Part shown: piece after piece, positions 44,395-52,627 of the stretch
Layout: the number at the start of each line of letters is the position of its first letter
How positions within the stretch are numbered: the stretch's first letter is position 1
Assembly: GCA_016125385.1 (NCBI GenBank)
Contig: WGLV01000012.1
Coordinates: forward strand, 1 to 64,000
Direction of reading: 5' to 3'
Origin: a bacterium
Lineage (GTDB): Bacteria > Hinthialibacterota > Hinthialibacteria > Hinthialibacterales > Hinthialibacteraceae
DNA: 64,000 nt
The notes under the pieces: generated by a model
What the model was told of the DNA's origin: nothing
The model's input: the letters and a program-made list of their open reading frames with translations, nothing else
Databases searched by the model: none
Position numbers and translations under genes: made by a program

Positions 44395-45588
44395 TTAAGA
44401 CAGGCGAGCGGCGATGGTTGCGGCGTTCCGGTGAATCCGCTCGATGGCGGCGCAAATCAGATCGGCTTCGCTCCCGGTCATGTTGGAATACATGGGCAGG
44501 CTCAACGCGCGGCGTTCGAGCGCGATTGAATTTGGCAGACGCTCAAGGTCCGAGTCGTTGACGAACGATTGAAACGCCGTCATCTGGTGAAGCACCGGCG
44601 AGTAATACACCCGTGTCTGGATCCCCTCCGCCCGCAAGGCTTCGCCTAACTGGTGGGCGTCGAGTCCGAATTCGGCGGGATCAAGGATGATGCAGAAATC
44701 TTTGTAGGAACTTCGGTCGCGTGGATCGATCTTCTGAAACGACACGCCGGGCAACGGCGCCAATCGATCGCGCATCCGCGACGCCATGCGGTTGCGTACG
44801 GCGGCTGCGTCTTCCAGCCGGTGGAGCGAATGCAGCCCGAGAACCGCATGGAGTTCGCTCATGCGGGCGTTGAGTCCGGGAAACAGGCAATCGTAATCGC
44901 CCGGGTTTCCGTAGTTGCGGCCCAGGCGCACGTGTTCGGCGAGTTTCGCGTCGCGGGTGGCGACCACGCCGCCCTCGGCGGCGATCACCAGTTTGGTGGG
45001 GGTCAGGCTGAAGACTTCAGCGCGCCCACCTCCGCCCAGCGGCTTGCCGCGATAGAGCGACCCTAATCCATGGGCGGAGTCAAACAGCAGCGAGACGCCG
45101 CGCCGCGAGGCGATCGCTTCGAGTTCTTCAACCGGCGCGGGGTTGCCGAACTGGTGGACGGCCACGATGGCGCGGGTTTCGGGAGTAATCTCGCGCTCGA
45201 CTGTTTCGGGATCGACGTTCATGGTTTCGATGTCGACATCGATGAACCGCGGCCGGCATTGGTTCCAGACCGGGGCCAGGCCTGACGCCATAAAGGTGAA
45301 ACTCGGGATGAGTACTTCGGCGCCGCGGGGTATCCCCATCGCTTGAAACGCCAGCAGCAGACCGGATGTGCAGCTGGAAACCGGAATGGCGAATGGAACT
45401 GATAAAGCCTCGGCGACCGCCTCGGCAAAGCGTTCGGCGTGAGGCCCGGTGGTAACCATTCCATTCGAAAAAATGGATCGATATTCTGGAAGAAGTTCAT
45501 CCAGAGGGGGAAGCAGGGGACGAGCGAATGGCAAACCAGGTTGAGCGAGAGGGGTTCCTCCCAAAATCGCGGGGGTCGAATTGGTCAT
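44395..45588 (-). CDS. DegT/DnrJ/EryC1/StrS family aminotransferase
   Basis: PLP-dependent enzyme that usually transaminates a nucleotide-linked keto-sugar in glycan biosynthesis. At 397 residues it has the usual length. Visible features are SSCTSGLLLAFQAMGIPRGAEVLIPSFTF, LLFDSAHGLGSLY with the cofactor-binding Asp, and the Schiff-base Lys in SLTPTKLVIAAEGGVV (about 207). GLNARMSELHAVLGLHSL and RVYYSPVLHQM are common to the family. AAGG precedes the ATG at 45588. It is isolated from other sugar-nucleotide genes. The sugar is unknown; a few members are dehydratases, but the Lys is present here. Confidence 0.92.
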   Translation of the reverse strand: MTNSTPAILGGTPLAQPGLPFARPLLPPLDELLPEYRSIFSNGMVTTGPHAERFAEAVAEALSVPFAIPVSSCTSGLLLAFQAMGIPRGAEVLIPSFTFMASGLAPVWNQCRPRFIDVDIETMNVDPETVEREITPETRAIVAVHQFGNPAPVEELEAIASRRGVSLLFDSAHGLGSLYRGKPLGGGGRAEVFSLTPTKLVIAAEGGVVATRDAKLAEHVRLGRNYGNPGDYDCLFPGLNARMSELHAVLGLHSLHRLEDAAAVRNRMASRMRDRLAPLPGVSFQKIDPRDRSSYKDFCIILDPAEFGLDAHQLGEALRAEGIQTRVYYSPVLHQMTAFQSFVNDSDLERLPNSIALERRALSLPMYSNMTGSEADLICAAIERIHRNAATIAARLS

Positions 45589-45902
45589 TGAATAAAACCT
45601 TTTGAAGATCGTTAGTCATGTAAGATTCGTCGCGCGGAACGCGTCTGAAATTAACTTTTTTGTCGCGATTCAAGCCGTTATAATGTCAAAAAGCGGTTAA
45701 CCTCAGAGTCCATTATCGGTTAAGAAACCGGATATAATGAGTATCTGAACGATTTTCTTTTCATGTCCGGAGCGCCGGCAAGAAAACAACTCCGGTAAAA
45801 AAGGTCTAACATGAACCTGTTTTTGCGGTTAAAATCAAGTTAGACTTGAAAATGCCGATGTTATAAATGTTGACACTGAAGTGAAAGAAATAACCACACC
45901 GG

Positions 45903-45932
45903 TTGAAACTTTTTGAATTGTTTTGCTATACT
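45903..45932 (+). promoter_or_regulatory. sigma-70 type promoter with extended -10
   Basis: TTGAAA (45903-45908) and TATACT (45927-45932) are 18 bp apart, with TGC just before the -10 box. It reads towards the gene at 46028, giving a leader of about 90 nt. The rest of the gap 45589-46027 is AT-rich and shows no other feature. Confidence 0.65.
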
Positions 45933-46027
45933 ATGTTATGATTTAAGAATAGTTGTGTTGTACATTTTTTCATGGCTACCCGGGTTGAAGGAGATTCATC
46001 GCCAATCGTAAAAAGGCGGGTGGCATT

Positions 46028-46939
46028 GTGCAGAAGAAAAAGCAGGCGAATTCAAAAATCACCCAGGAAGAAGTTCAGGCGCGTCTGCAAAAGATTCAGG
46101 CCTTGAAGGACATCGACAAGGTCAAAAAGCAGATGCAGGCTGGACAGACGTCTGGAGCCGCGCCCGTTTCCGGCTCGTCCGCGTCCATGCCGCTGGAAAA
46201 TCTGCTGGGTATTGGGCAGGATGAAGATGCGGTCTATCTGGAAGTGGATAAACTGCTGCACGACTTGCTGACCAAAATCGCTGAATTCGCCTTTTCCGCC
46301 GACGCTAAAACTCGCCTGTTCCCGAAAAATAAAATCGCCCACCTGGTCAACGTGATGCGCAAGGCCCATCTCGAGATGGAATCGCGTTTTGTTATGGATA
46401 TCTTCAAAGACCGGGTTAAACAGCTGCACGACGGCAAACTGCCCAAAATCAAGGAACGGCAGGGGATGTTCGGCCAGGTGGTCCGGCCCATGCGCGTCGA
46501 TGAAATCGCGGCGAAATTCACGATCGAAGACGATCTGCCCGCCGGTACGGAGACGCCGACCAGCACGGTTGGTACCAAAAACGGCTTATTACGCTACCTG
46601 CAAAACACCCTGCTGGCGAACGATGATATCTACGACCCGCTGAAGGCGAGCCCGAGGCGAGTGATCGCGCTGTTTCTGGACGCGGCGGATATTGTCAGTT
46701 TGAAGAGTTGTGAAGGTAATCAAAAATACTTTAACGCCGCGCTGTTGACTCCGGAATCGATTCAACCCAAGAGCCGGACTGACAAAGATAAACTCGTCAA
46801 ACTACGCGCCGTATTCAAGCGCGCAAACGAGTGGCTCGATGAAAAACTGAAAAGCGTCAGTAAAGACGCCAAGGCGGCTGAGGGAGACGGAAAAACCAAG
46901 GCAGCGTCCAAACCGCAAGCCGCCGCGAAATCCGCATGA
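46028..46939 (+). CDS. hypothetical Lys-rich cytoplasmic protein
   Basis: I do not recognise a family. It has 303 residues and no signal or membrane segment. The N-terminus is a basic coiled coil (ITQEEVQARLQKIQALKDIDKVKKQM). The middle, about 60-265, looks like a folded helical domain (YLEVDKLLHDLLTKIAEFAF, SPRRVIALFLDAADIVSL). The last 35 residues are Lys/Ala-rich. The GTG at 46028 with GGTGG upstream is the nearest ordinary start. Translation from ATC at 45998, close behind AAGGAGA, would add MANRKKAGGI and look more natural. A strong promoter and terminator bracket the gene, suggesting substantial expression. A nucleic-acid-binding role is only a guess from its charge. Confidence 0.6.
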   Translation: MQKKKQANSKITQEEVQARLQKIQALKDIDKVKKQMQAGQTSGAAPVSGSSASMPLENLLGIGQDEDAVYLEVDKLLHDLLTKIAEFAFSADAKTRLFPKNKIAHLVNVMRKAHLEMESRFVMDIFKDRVKQLHDGKLPKIKERQGMFGQVVRPMRVDEIAAKFTIEDDLPAGTETPTSTVGTKNGLLRYLQNTLLANDDIYDPLKASPRRVIALFLDAADIVSLKSCEGNQKYFNAALLTPESIQPKSRTDKDKLVKLRAVFKRANEWLDEKLKSVSKDAKAAEGDGKTKAASKPQAAAKSA

Positions 46940-46977
46940 CGAACCCGCCGGACTGAATTAATCCATTAGAAGCAAGA

Positions 46978-47010
46978 AAAAAGGCGATCGGGAAACCCGG
47001 TCGCCTTTTT
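46978..47010 (+). terminator. Rho-independent terminator
   Basis: A stem of 15 positions, AAAAAGGCGATCGGG with CCCGGTCGCCTTTTT (one T-G pair), has an AAA loop and a T-tract. It lies 40 bp after the stop of the gene at 46028. Confidence 0.92.
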
Positions 47011-47106
47011 ATTCATCGTGTCTGTCCAAAAAACGTTCGGCATTTTTCTCGCCACGATGGTTTCGGTCATCCCCATGGCAATGGAAATATCTGAACGGGA
47101 TAAGGC

Positions 47107-47898
47107 CTAGTTCAGGTCACGCGCGGTCCACTTGATCGCCTTAAGAATGATCTGCTGGAAGGCGGGGTTTTCCCAAACGTCTTTGCGGTGACCCAGGGCT
47201 GAAGCGAAGACGCGGCCTTTGCCGGGTTCTTCGATCCAGGCGATGGGATAATCGCCGGTCTCTTTGTAAAAATCTTCAATCATGCCGCCGCCGTGAACGA
47301 TCATCAGCGGAGTGAAGGTGTTGGTGACGTTCTTGAAGCAATAAAACTCGTCGGTCAGTTTCCACGATTCAGGCAGGTGGGAGGTGATCGGGTGTTTTTT
47401 GACGGTGATGGTGGCTTCCTGCTGCTGGCCGTGGCGGGCGAATTCAGCGCCGATCAACTGGGTGTAAGGCGCATAGCCGTGGAAGGTGTCGGTGGCGGTA
47501 TGCGTACCGACCAGCGCGCCGCCGTTTTTAACCCATTCGAGCAGGGCTTCACGTCCCTCTTCAGACATGGCGGAGCTCATATCCTTGTCTGAACCCTGGC
47601 AGAGATCGCCGGTGGTGTACAGCATGACGACGTCAAACAACGGCAGGGTATCGGCGTTGATCAGACCGGCGTCTTTCGTGGGAATTACTTTCAGGCCGTT
47701 TTCCTTGCCGAGGTCGACCATCAGTTTTTCGGTGAAACCGAGCTGGCCTTTTTCGCGGTGGATGACTTCATGCTCATACCCCTGCGACTTGGTCAGAAAC
47801 AGAACGGTGAGCTCCTTGTCGGCGGTGAATCCGCACTGGGGGACGGCCATCGCGGCGAACAGGCTGGCGAGTAACGCGATTCCAAACAGTCGTTTCAT
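47107..47898 (-). CDS. secreted ThuA domain protein
   Basis: A glutamine-amidotransferase-like fold found in trehalose utilisation proteins and in many secreted proteins of polysaccharide degraders. I start at the ATG at 47898: GGGAG is upstream and a signal peptide follows (MKRLFGIALLASLFAAMAVP, cleaved near FTA-DK). The ThuA core is visible in VLFLTKSQGYEHEVIHR, DVVMLYTTGDLC, ALLEWVKNGGALVGTHTATDTFHGY, GAEFARHGQQQEATI and PIAWIEEPGKGRVFASALGHRKDVWENPAFQQIILKAIKW. It is 263 residues. The enzyme activity of such secreted members is unproven. Confidence 0.92.
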   Translation of the reverse strand: MKRLFGIALLASLFAAMAVPQCGFTADKELTVLFLTKSQGYEHEVIHREKGQLGFTEKLMVDLGKENGLKVIPTKDAGLINADTLPLFDVVMLYTTGDLCQGSDKDMSSAMSEEGREALLEWVKNGGALVGTHTATDTFHGYAPYTQLIGAEFARHGQQQEATITVKKHPITSHLPESWKLTDEFYCFKNVTNTFTPLMIVHGGGMIEDFYKETGDYPIAWIEEPGKGRVFASALGHRKDVWENPAFQQIILKAIKWTARDLN

Positions 47899-48027
47899 TG
47901 AAACACTCCCTCTGATGAGATGATACGGCGCGAACGATCCACGCCGTGGGGTTGATCTGAAAACTCTCCATCCTATCACTTTTGTCTGGAAAAAATCAAA
48001 CCTCGGCGCTCATTCGGCGGAGGCCGT

Positions 48028-49686
48028 TCAGGCGATCCATTCATACGAGCGGATCCGTTTGACGCCAAAGCCGGCGGCGGCGGCGGTGAGCGCCGCCCAC
48101 AGCACCAGCCAGGCGAGCACTGACGGCGCGGCGACGGGAGGATCGGCGGGATGATTCAGCACAAATCGGATGGCGAACCAGAGAAAGCCGCCGATCTCCA
48201 GCACGGCGGCGGCCATGTACAAAAACGCGCCCTTGCCGAGCGAAACCTCAAGCAGATGCCGATGGTTGTACATCGGAAAGCAGAACCCGAGGAAAGCGGC
48301 GAGAAAAATCACCTGCAGGGTAATCAGCCCCCCCGCCGCCATCGACCACAGCGTCCAGGCGGGAGTGAGATGAAGAATCAGGCAGGAGCCGTACAGCATC
48401 GCGATCGCGACCAGCAGCGCGGGCGGCGCGGAAAACAGAACCTGTTGAACCATGCGGAGCCAGGGCGACGCGGGCGCGGCGGCGACGATCCAGACCGCGC
48501 GTCCTTCGCGGCTGGCGGAGGGGAAGACGAAGCGCGCGCCGATCACGGCGACCAGCAGGGCGATCAATCCGACGTTGGCTACCGCCATCAACGGAGCGAA
48601 ATCGCTTTGACGAACTGGAAGAAACGACAGGTTGACGAGATACATCGCCACCAGCGGAATCATCATGAAGAGCTGCGTCCAGATGGAGGGATCGCGCCGC
48701 AACAACAGGCCGTCGCGCGCCATCAGGGCGAGGCCGGGGCCGCGATGAAGGCATCGGCCCCAGAAGCGTTCGGAAAGCAGCGCGCCGCGCCGGGTTTGAG
48801 GATCGGCCTGCTGTTGGGCTTTCCACCACCCACGCATAAACAAGACGCGCCCGGTCAGCAGGGCCGCTGCTACGCTGAATCCAGCGACGAGAGCGGCGAT
48901 CTCCACGCCTCCGCGCTGATTTGAAAAGCCGACATAGGGCAGCATGGCGCGCGAAAAGAGCGAACCGGGGCCATATTTCATCCAGCCCTCGGGTTGCTGA
49001 CGGAGAAATACCAGCAGGGGATTGGCGAGCGCGTCTTCGCTCCAGAGGGTTTCAAGGTGAAGAAAACGCATCCCGCCGATGGCGGCGACGGCGATGCACA
49101 GCCCCAGGATGGACAGCGTCTGGTGAAGCCGCCGGGCGGGGAAGATCGACATCATCGCCATTGAGGCGACGACGCCTGCGCTGACGCCCGCTGCGGTCAG
49201 CGCCGCCGCTGAAAGCAGAAACGCGCCGTAATACCCGACGCCCAGATTGAGTTTGACGCCCAGAGCGATCATCGGCGGCAGGCAGAGACCAAACAGCGTG
49301 GCGCCGGTGCGAAAGGCGACATCGAACCATCTGGAAAGCAGGATCGTCCAGAGCGGCGCGGGCGAAGCGATCAGAAAGCGGAGATCGTCGGACTGGTAGT
49401 ATGAGGTCAACGCAGTGATGACGCTGGAATACGCCAGAAAGCCGAACAGGATGGAGCCCATGATGGAGAAGGCGTTGGGCAGGACAAGAATGAAGCCCAT
49501 CGGCGTGCGGCCAAGCAATTCAAAAAAACGTTGAAAGAAGGCGTACTCCGCCCAGAGCACGCCGCTCACGAAACCGCCCAGCGCGATAAACTTGAGCGCG
49601 TCGTCAACCCGCGTGCGGCGAATCCGGTTGACGAGTTGACGAAGAGGAAGCCAGAACAGAATGAGAACGATCGGTTTCAGGTTCAT
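48028..49686 (-). CDS. putative ABC-2 type exporter membrane protein, orphan
   Basis: A large membrane protein of 552 residues with about 12-14 helices. Early segments PNAFSIMGSILFGFLAYSSVITALTSYYQSDDLRFLIASP resemble the putative ABC exporter family (ABC-2-like integral proteins). A cytoplasmic loop in the middle (about 300-345) reads WWKAQQQADPQTRRGALLSERFWG. No ATPase gene is adjacent, so its partner must be elsewhere. It lies 12 bp after the GT-C gene at 49699 on the same strand, probably in one transcript. Substrate unknown. Confidence 0.65.
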   Translation of the reverse strand: MNLKPIVLILFWLPLRQLVNRIRRTRVDDALKFIALGGFVSGVLWAEYAFFQRFFELLGRTPMGFILVLPNAFSIMGSILFGFLAYSSVITALTSYYQSDDLRFLIASPAPLWTILLSRWFDVAFRTGATLFGLCLPPMIALGVKLNLGVGYYGAFLLSAAALTAAGVSAGVVASMAMMSIFPARRLHQTLSILGLCIAVAAIGGMRFLHLETLWSEDALANPLLVFLRQQPEGWMKYGPGSLFSRAMLPYVGFSNQRGGVEIAALVAGFSVAAALLTGRVLFMRGWWKAQQQADPQTRRGALLSERFWGRCLHRGPGLALMARDGLLLRRDPSIWTQLFMMIPLVAMYLVNLSFLPVRQSDFAPLMAVANVGLIALLVAVIGARFVFPSASREGRAVWIVAAAPASPWLRMVQQVLFSAPPALLVAIAMLYGSCLILHLTPAWTLWSMAAGGLITLQVIFLAAFLGFCFPMYNHRHLLEVSLGKGAFLYMAAAVLEIGGFLWFAIRFVLNHPADPPVAAPSVLAWLVLWAALTAAAAGFGVKRIRSYEWIA

Positions 49687-49698
49687 TCTTTCCGCAAA

Positions 49699-51063
49699 TT
49701 ATGACGACTCGCGCAGTTCGATCCATAGGCGGCGGGCGGCGTATCCCGCGCAACCGATCGTGGCCGCGAATGCGGCGGGCGCGATGGAAAGCGGGTGCAT
49801 GCGGATCATGCGAATCCACCAGAGATCGAGATCGTCAAACGTGATGTAATCGGGGTTGCCAATCGGGCGGCGTACCAGTTCAAAGAAACCGGGGGCGTTG
49901 AAATACGACTGCGCCATCCCCTGATGAGCGTAAACGCCCGGCCAGTTCATCCACGCGCCAATGGCGGCGAGCGCCAGCGTCACCGCGATCCAGACGCGGC
50001 GATGAGGCGATTCAAGCAGCCATGCGGCGGGCGCCAGCGCGAACGGCAAAAGAAAATACAGATGCCGAGGCCCCCAGCAGCGCCCACCATGCCACATATT
50101 CGATTTGCCGTAGAGAACCAGATACGCGGTGAATATCACCAAGCAGAGAATCCAGAATGGCATGCGGTCTTTCTTTCGGCTTACGGCGAGCGAAGCGGGT
50201 AGCAGCAGGCATAAAGGCGCGTAAGGAACGATGCCCCGGCTTGAGCTGAACAGCAGCGCCGGGATGCTGACGATCAGCGGATAGTTGAAGTCGATGTCTT
50301 CGTAATTTTCGATAAAGAACGCGCCGAAACGGATGTAGTTGTGAAGGCCCCACACCAGCGCGGCGGCGGCGGCGCCCGCCAGCAACGCGGCGGCGCGCCA
50401 GGCGCGGTCTCGAACGCCTCCCCCCGTCAGGGCGTACAGGCCCATCAGGGCGGAGGCGATGACGGCGTCTTCACGAACGTTGAGCAGCAGCGTGACGCAC
50501 AAGACCATTCTGATGAGATGACGCCGGGCTGGCGCGCGCTGATGACGCAGGATGAGCTCAAGCAAAAGCAACAGGAGCGCGGCGGCCGTGGTCTGGCGGA
50601 ACAGGGTCTGACTGTAGGGCCAGAACGGCGATCCCCAGACGAGCACCAGCGCGAGCAGAACGCCGGTGGTTTCGCCTGCGCCGAGCAGACGGACGACGCG
50701 ATACATCAACAAACCCGCCGCGGCGGTGATGAGCAGCGCGCCCCATAAACAAGCGAAATAGTGAGAGCCGTGAAAAAAAACGGCGGAGTGTCCAAACAGG
50801 ATGAAGAGGATTTCGCCGATGTAGTAAAACGGCATCATGATGAGGACGAAGCCGATTCCATAGCGGCTGTAAAATTTTCCATCGGGGCCGGGCAACGCCT
50901 GAAAGCCGGGCATGGCCTCCAGGTTGCCGCGTTGGGCGAGCGAATCGCAGACCTGCATGATGAGGTTTTCATCGACGAACGAGCCATGCCCGGCGTAGGT
51001 GACCGCAAGACCGGCGGTCAACAACAAAAAGAGAGCGAGTTGGATTCGGGTTTCACGCGTCAC
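49699..51063 (-). CDS. polytopic membrane protein, GT-C glycosyltransferase-like
   Basis: It has 454 residues and about 11-12 helices. After the first helix, AGHGSFVDENLIMQVCDSLAQRG carries an acidic outside motif at the place where GT-C enzymes have their DD/DE motif. The following KFYSRYGIGFVLIMMPFYYIGEIL and a mid-protein SSRGIVPYAPLCLLLP (about 275) are typical of uncharacterised bacterial members. It starts with GTG at 51063 with no clear ribosome site. It is followed closely by the ABC-exporter-like gene. A sugar transferase acting on envelope glycans or glycoproteins is likely but unproven. Confidence 0.65.
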   Translation of the reverse strand: MTRETRIQLALFLLLTAGLAVTYAGHGSFVDENLIMQVCDSLAQRGNLEAMPGFQALPGPDGKFYSRYGIGFVLIMMPFYYIGEILFILFGHSAVFFHGSHYFACLWGALLITAAAGLLMYRVVRLLGAGETTGVLLALVLVWGSPFWPYSQTLFRQTTAAALLLLLLELILRHQRAPARRHLIRMVLCVTLLLNVREDAVIASALMGLYALTGGGVRDRAWRAAALLAGAAAAALVWGLHNYIRFGAFFIENYEDIDFNYPLIVSIPALLFSSSRGIVPYAPLCLLLPASLAVSRKKDRMPFWILCLVIFTAYLVLYGKSNMWHGGRCWGPRHLYFLLPFALAPAAWLLESPHRRVWIAVTLALAAIGAWMNWPGVYAHQGMAQSYFNAPGFFELVRRPIGNPDYITFDDLDLWWIRMIRMHPLSIAPAAFAATIGCAGYAARRLWIELRESS

Positions 51064-51159
51064 GGATGGAACGATTCACTTTCCTGGCGAGAATGCAAGC
51101 GACTATTAATGAATCCTCATTCTAGAAAACAAGGAAACGAAGGCAAGGCGGGGAGACGC

Positions 51160-51786
51160 TCAGGGAAACACGCCGGCGGAGGGCGAGTGACGGCCCCGAT
51201 CGTCAAGATAGAGAAAACCCGAACTGTCGAGCCCGTTGGTTGGATTGAAGAAAAGAGTGGATTCAAACAGAGGGGTGTCGAGTTTCAGATTCAGGTTCAG
51301 ATGAAAACGCTGGATAAAGCCCGCGTCGATGACGTCAGGCCCCATTAATCTTTTCGCCATCGGCCACTGGGTCAGCATGCCAATGGTTTCGGCGCGGGTC
51401 GAGCCGGGCTCATCGAACTGGACGACGAGATACAGAGAACCGTAGGCTTCACGCAGTTGAGCGATCTCACGCGGGATATTCTGCTGTTCGGGGAAAAACG
51501 GCTTGAGCCAGACGTGCATGTAATCCCAGTTCAGGCTGATGAAACGGAAGGATTCGCCGTCCCGCTCCATGCGGCCGCCCGAATTGAACTGATCGGGCAG
51601 ACGGCCATTATCGACCTGATATTGATGGATCGCCGAGACGATGGAGTTCATGTCATGAAAAACGCGGGCGAGTTTATCTTTGTATTGATTGTCGAGAAAC
51701 GCGGGCAGAGTAAGGGTGAGTATCAGCGCCAGAACGGCCAGCACGGCGAGGGCTTCGTAGAGGCGTCGGCGTTGCATCCCGGCCAT
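51160..51786 (-). CDS. pseudopilin-like membrane-anchored protein lacking the prepilin motif
   Basis: 208 residues. A single N-terminal hydrophobic helix (LYEALAVLAVLALILTLTLPAF) runs into an amphipathic helix and the sequence KLARVFHDMNSIVSAIHQYQVDNGRLP, which closely follows the architecture of GspG-type pseudopilins. The usual G-FTLIE cleavage site is missing, so it may stay uncleaved. The C-terminus (NPTNGLDSSGFLYL) parallels the pseudopilin at 60940 (SSNGLVSDGDIVWL). It starts 1 bp after the Nudix gene stop and is probably co-transcribed with it. Function unknown. Confidence 0.62.
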   Translation of the reverse strand: MAGMQRRRLYEALAVLAVLALILTLTLPAFLDNQYKDKLARVFHDMNSIVSAIHQYQVDNGRLPDQFNSGGRMERDGESFRFISLNWDYMHVWLKPFFPEQQNIPREIAQLREAYGSLYLVVQFDEPGSTRAETIGMLTQWPMAKRLMGPDVIDAGFIQRFHLNLNLKLDTPLFESTLFFNPTNGLDSSGFLYLDDRGRHSPSAGVFP

Positions 51787-51787
51787 C

Positions 51788-52396
51788 TCAACCGCTCGCG
51801 CGCATCAGGTAGTCGCGGATGACGAACGATGACCAGCTTTCATATTCGACGCCGTCCATCAACTCAGCGGCGGGTTTCCATTCTCCCCGGCCCAGCGCGC
51901 GTTCACGGGGGACGGCGTTCATGGCGGCGAGGTTCGCCTCGTACACCACGCCGAGATGGAAGACGCCGACCTCGACCTCATCGTCGTTGATGAAGCCCGC
52001 CAGGCGCAACGACGGCTTTTCGGCGAGTTCGACCTCTTCATCGAGTTCGCGCTCGGCGGCTTCGCGCAGCAGCGCGCCCCCGGCGGCGAAGAGATTGTCA
52101 TCGTGCGGGTTTACGTGGCCGCCGACGCCGACCGAGTAGAGATGATGGAGGCGGCTCTCGCTGCTGGTTTTGGTTCGCCAATAGCGGAACACGCGATCGC
52201 CGCAACGCAGGATGATGTAGGGGATGAGTTGTTTGTAGGCGGCGTCGCTTTCCATCTCAAGACGCGGCTTGAACGAGCAACGCGGCGCCCAGCTCTCAGG
52301 GTCGAGATCGCCAACGGGGCGGAATCCGCGAAAGGGAAGAAAGCCCTCCAGCTCGGCGCGGGGAATCACCAGTACGTGTTCTTGTTCTTGAATCAT
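51788..52396 (-). CDS. Nudix hydrolase with variant Nudix box
   Basis: Predicted to hydrolyse a nucleoside diphosphate derivative. 202 residues. The catalytic half of the box is clear, REAAERELDEEVEL with REL-EE. An unusual VGVGGHVNPHDDN segment precedes it, as in the COG4112-type predicted phosphoesterases. The first Glu of the standard G-x5-E-x7-REUxEE pattern is Ala here. The N-terminal part (VLVIPRAELEGFLPFRGF) is characteristic of the same group. It ends 1 bp before the pseudopilin-like gene. The ribosome site at the ATG (52396) is weak. Substrate unknown. Confidence 0.8.
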   Translation of the reverse strand: MIQEQEHVLVIPRAELEGFLPFRGFRPVGDLDPESWAPRCSFKPRLEMESDAAYKQLIPYIILRCGDRVFRYWRTKTSSESRLHHLYSVGVGGHVNPHDDNLFAAGGALLREAAERELDEEVELAEKPSLRLAGFINDDEVEVGVFHLGVVYEANLAAMNAVPRERALGRGEWKPAAELMDGVEYESWSSFVIRDYLMRASG

Positions 52397-52525
52397 ACGC
52401 GGTTACTCAAAATAATTCCATTTGATTTCAGAGCGCGAACATTCAAAATGAGCGGCGATAGACTGAAGATGTGAGGCTCACGCCCTTCATCGAATTGGCA
52501 GCTTTTTAAATGCTTCGTATTCATT

Positions 52526-52612
52526 GCGTCTGAATCAGGATAAACAGGATTTAATGGATGAACAGGATAACGGCCTCAAAAAATCCTGATAATCCTTAAC
52601 ATCCCGGATAAT
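52526..52612. repeat. dispersed ATCCTGTTCATCC-type repeat, reverse orientation
   Basis: TCAGGATAAACAGGATTTAATGGATGAACAGGAT followed by AATCCTGATAATCC, the reverse-complement relative of the repeats at 9960 and 26085. It lies in the 230-bp gap between the UbiD and Nudix genes, which shows no other feature. Confidence 0.55.
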
Positions 52613-52627
52613 TTGATACGAAATTTA

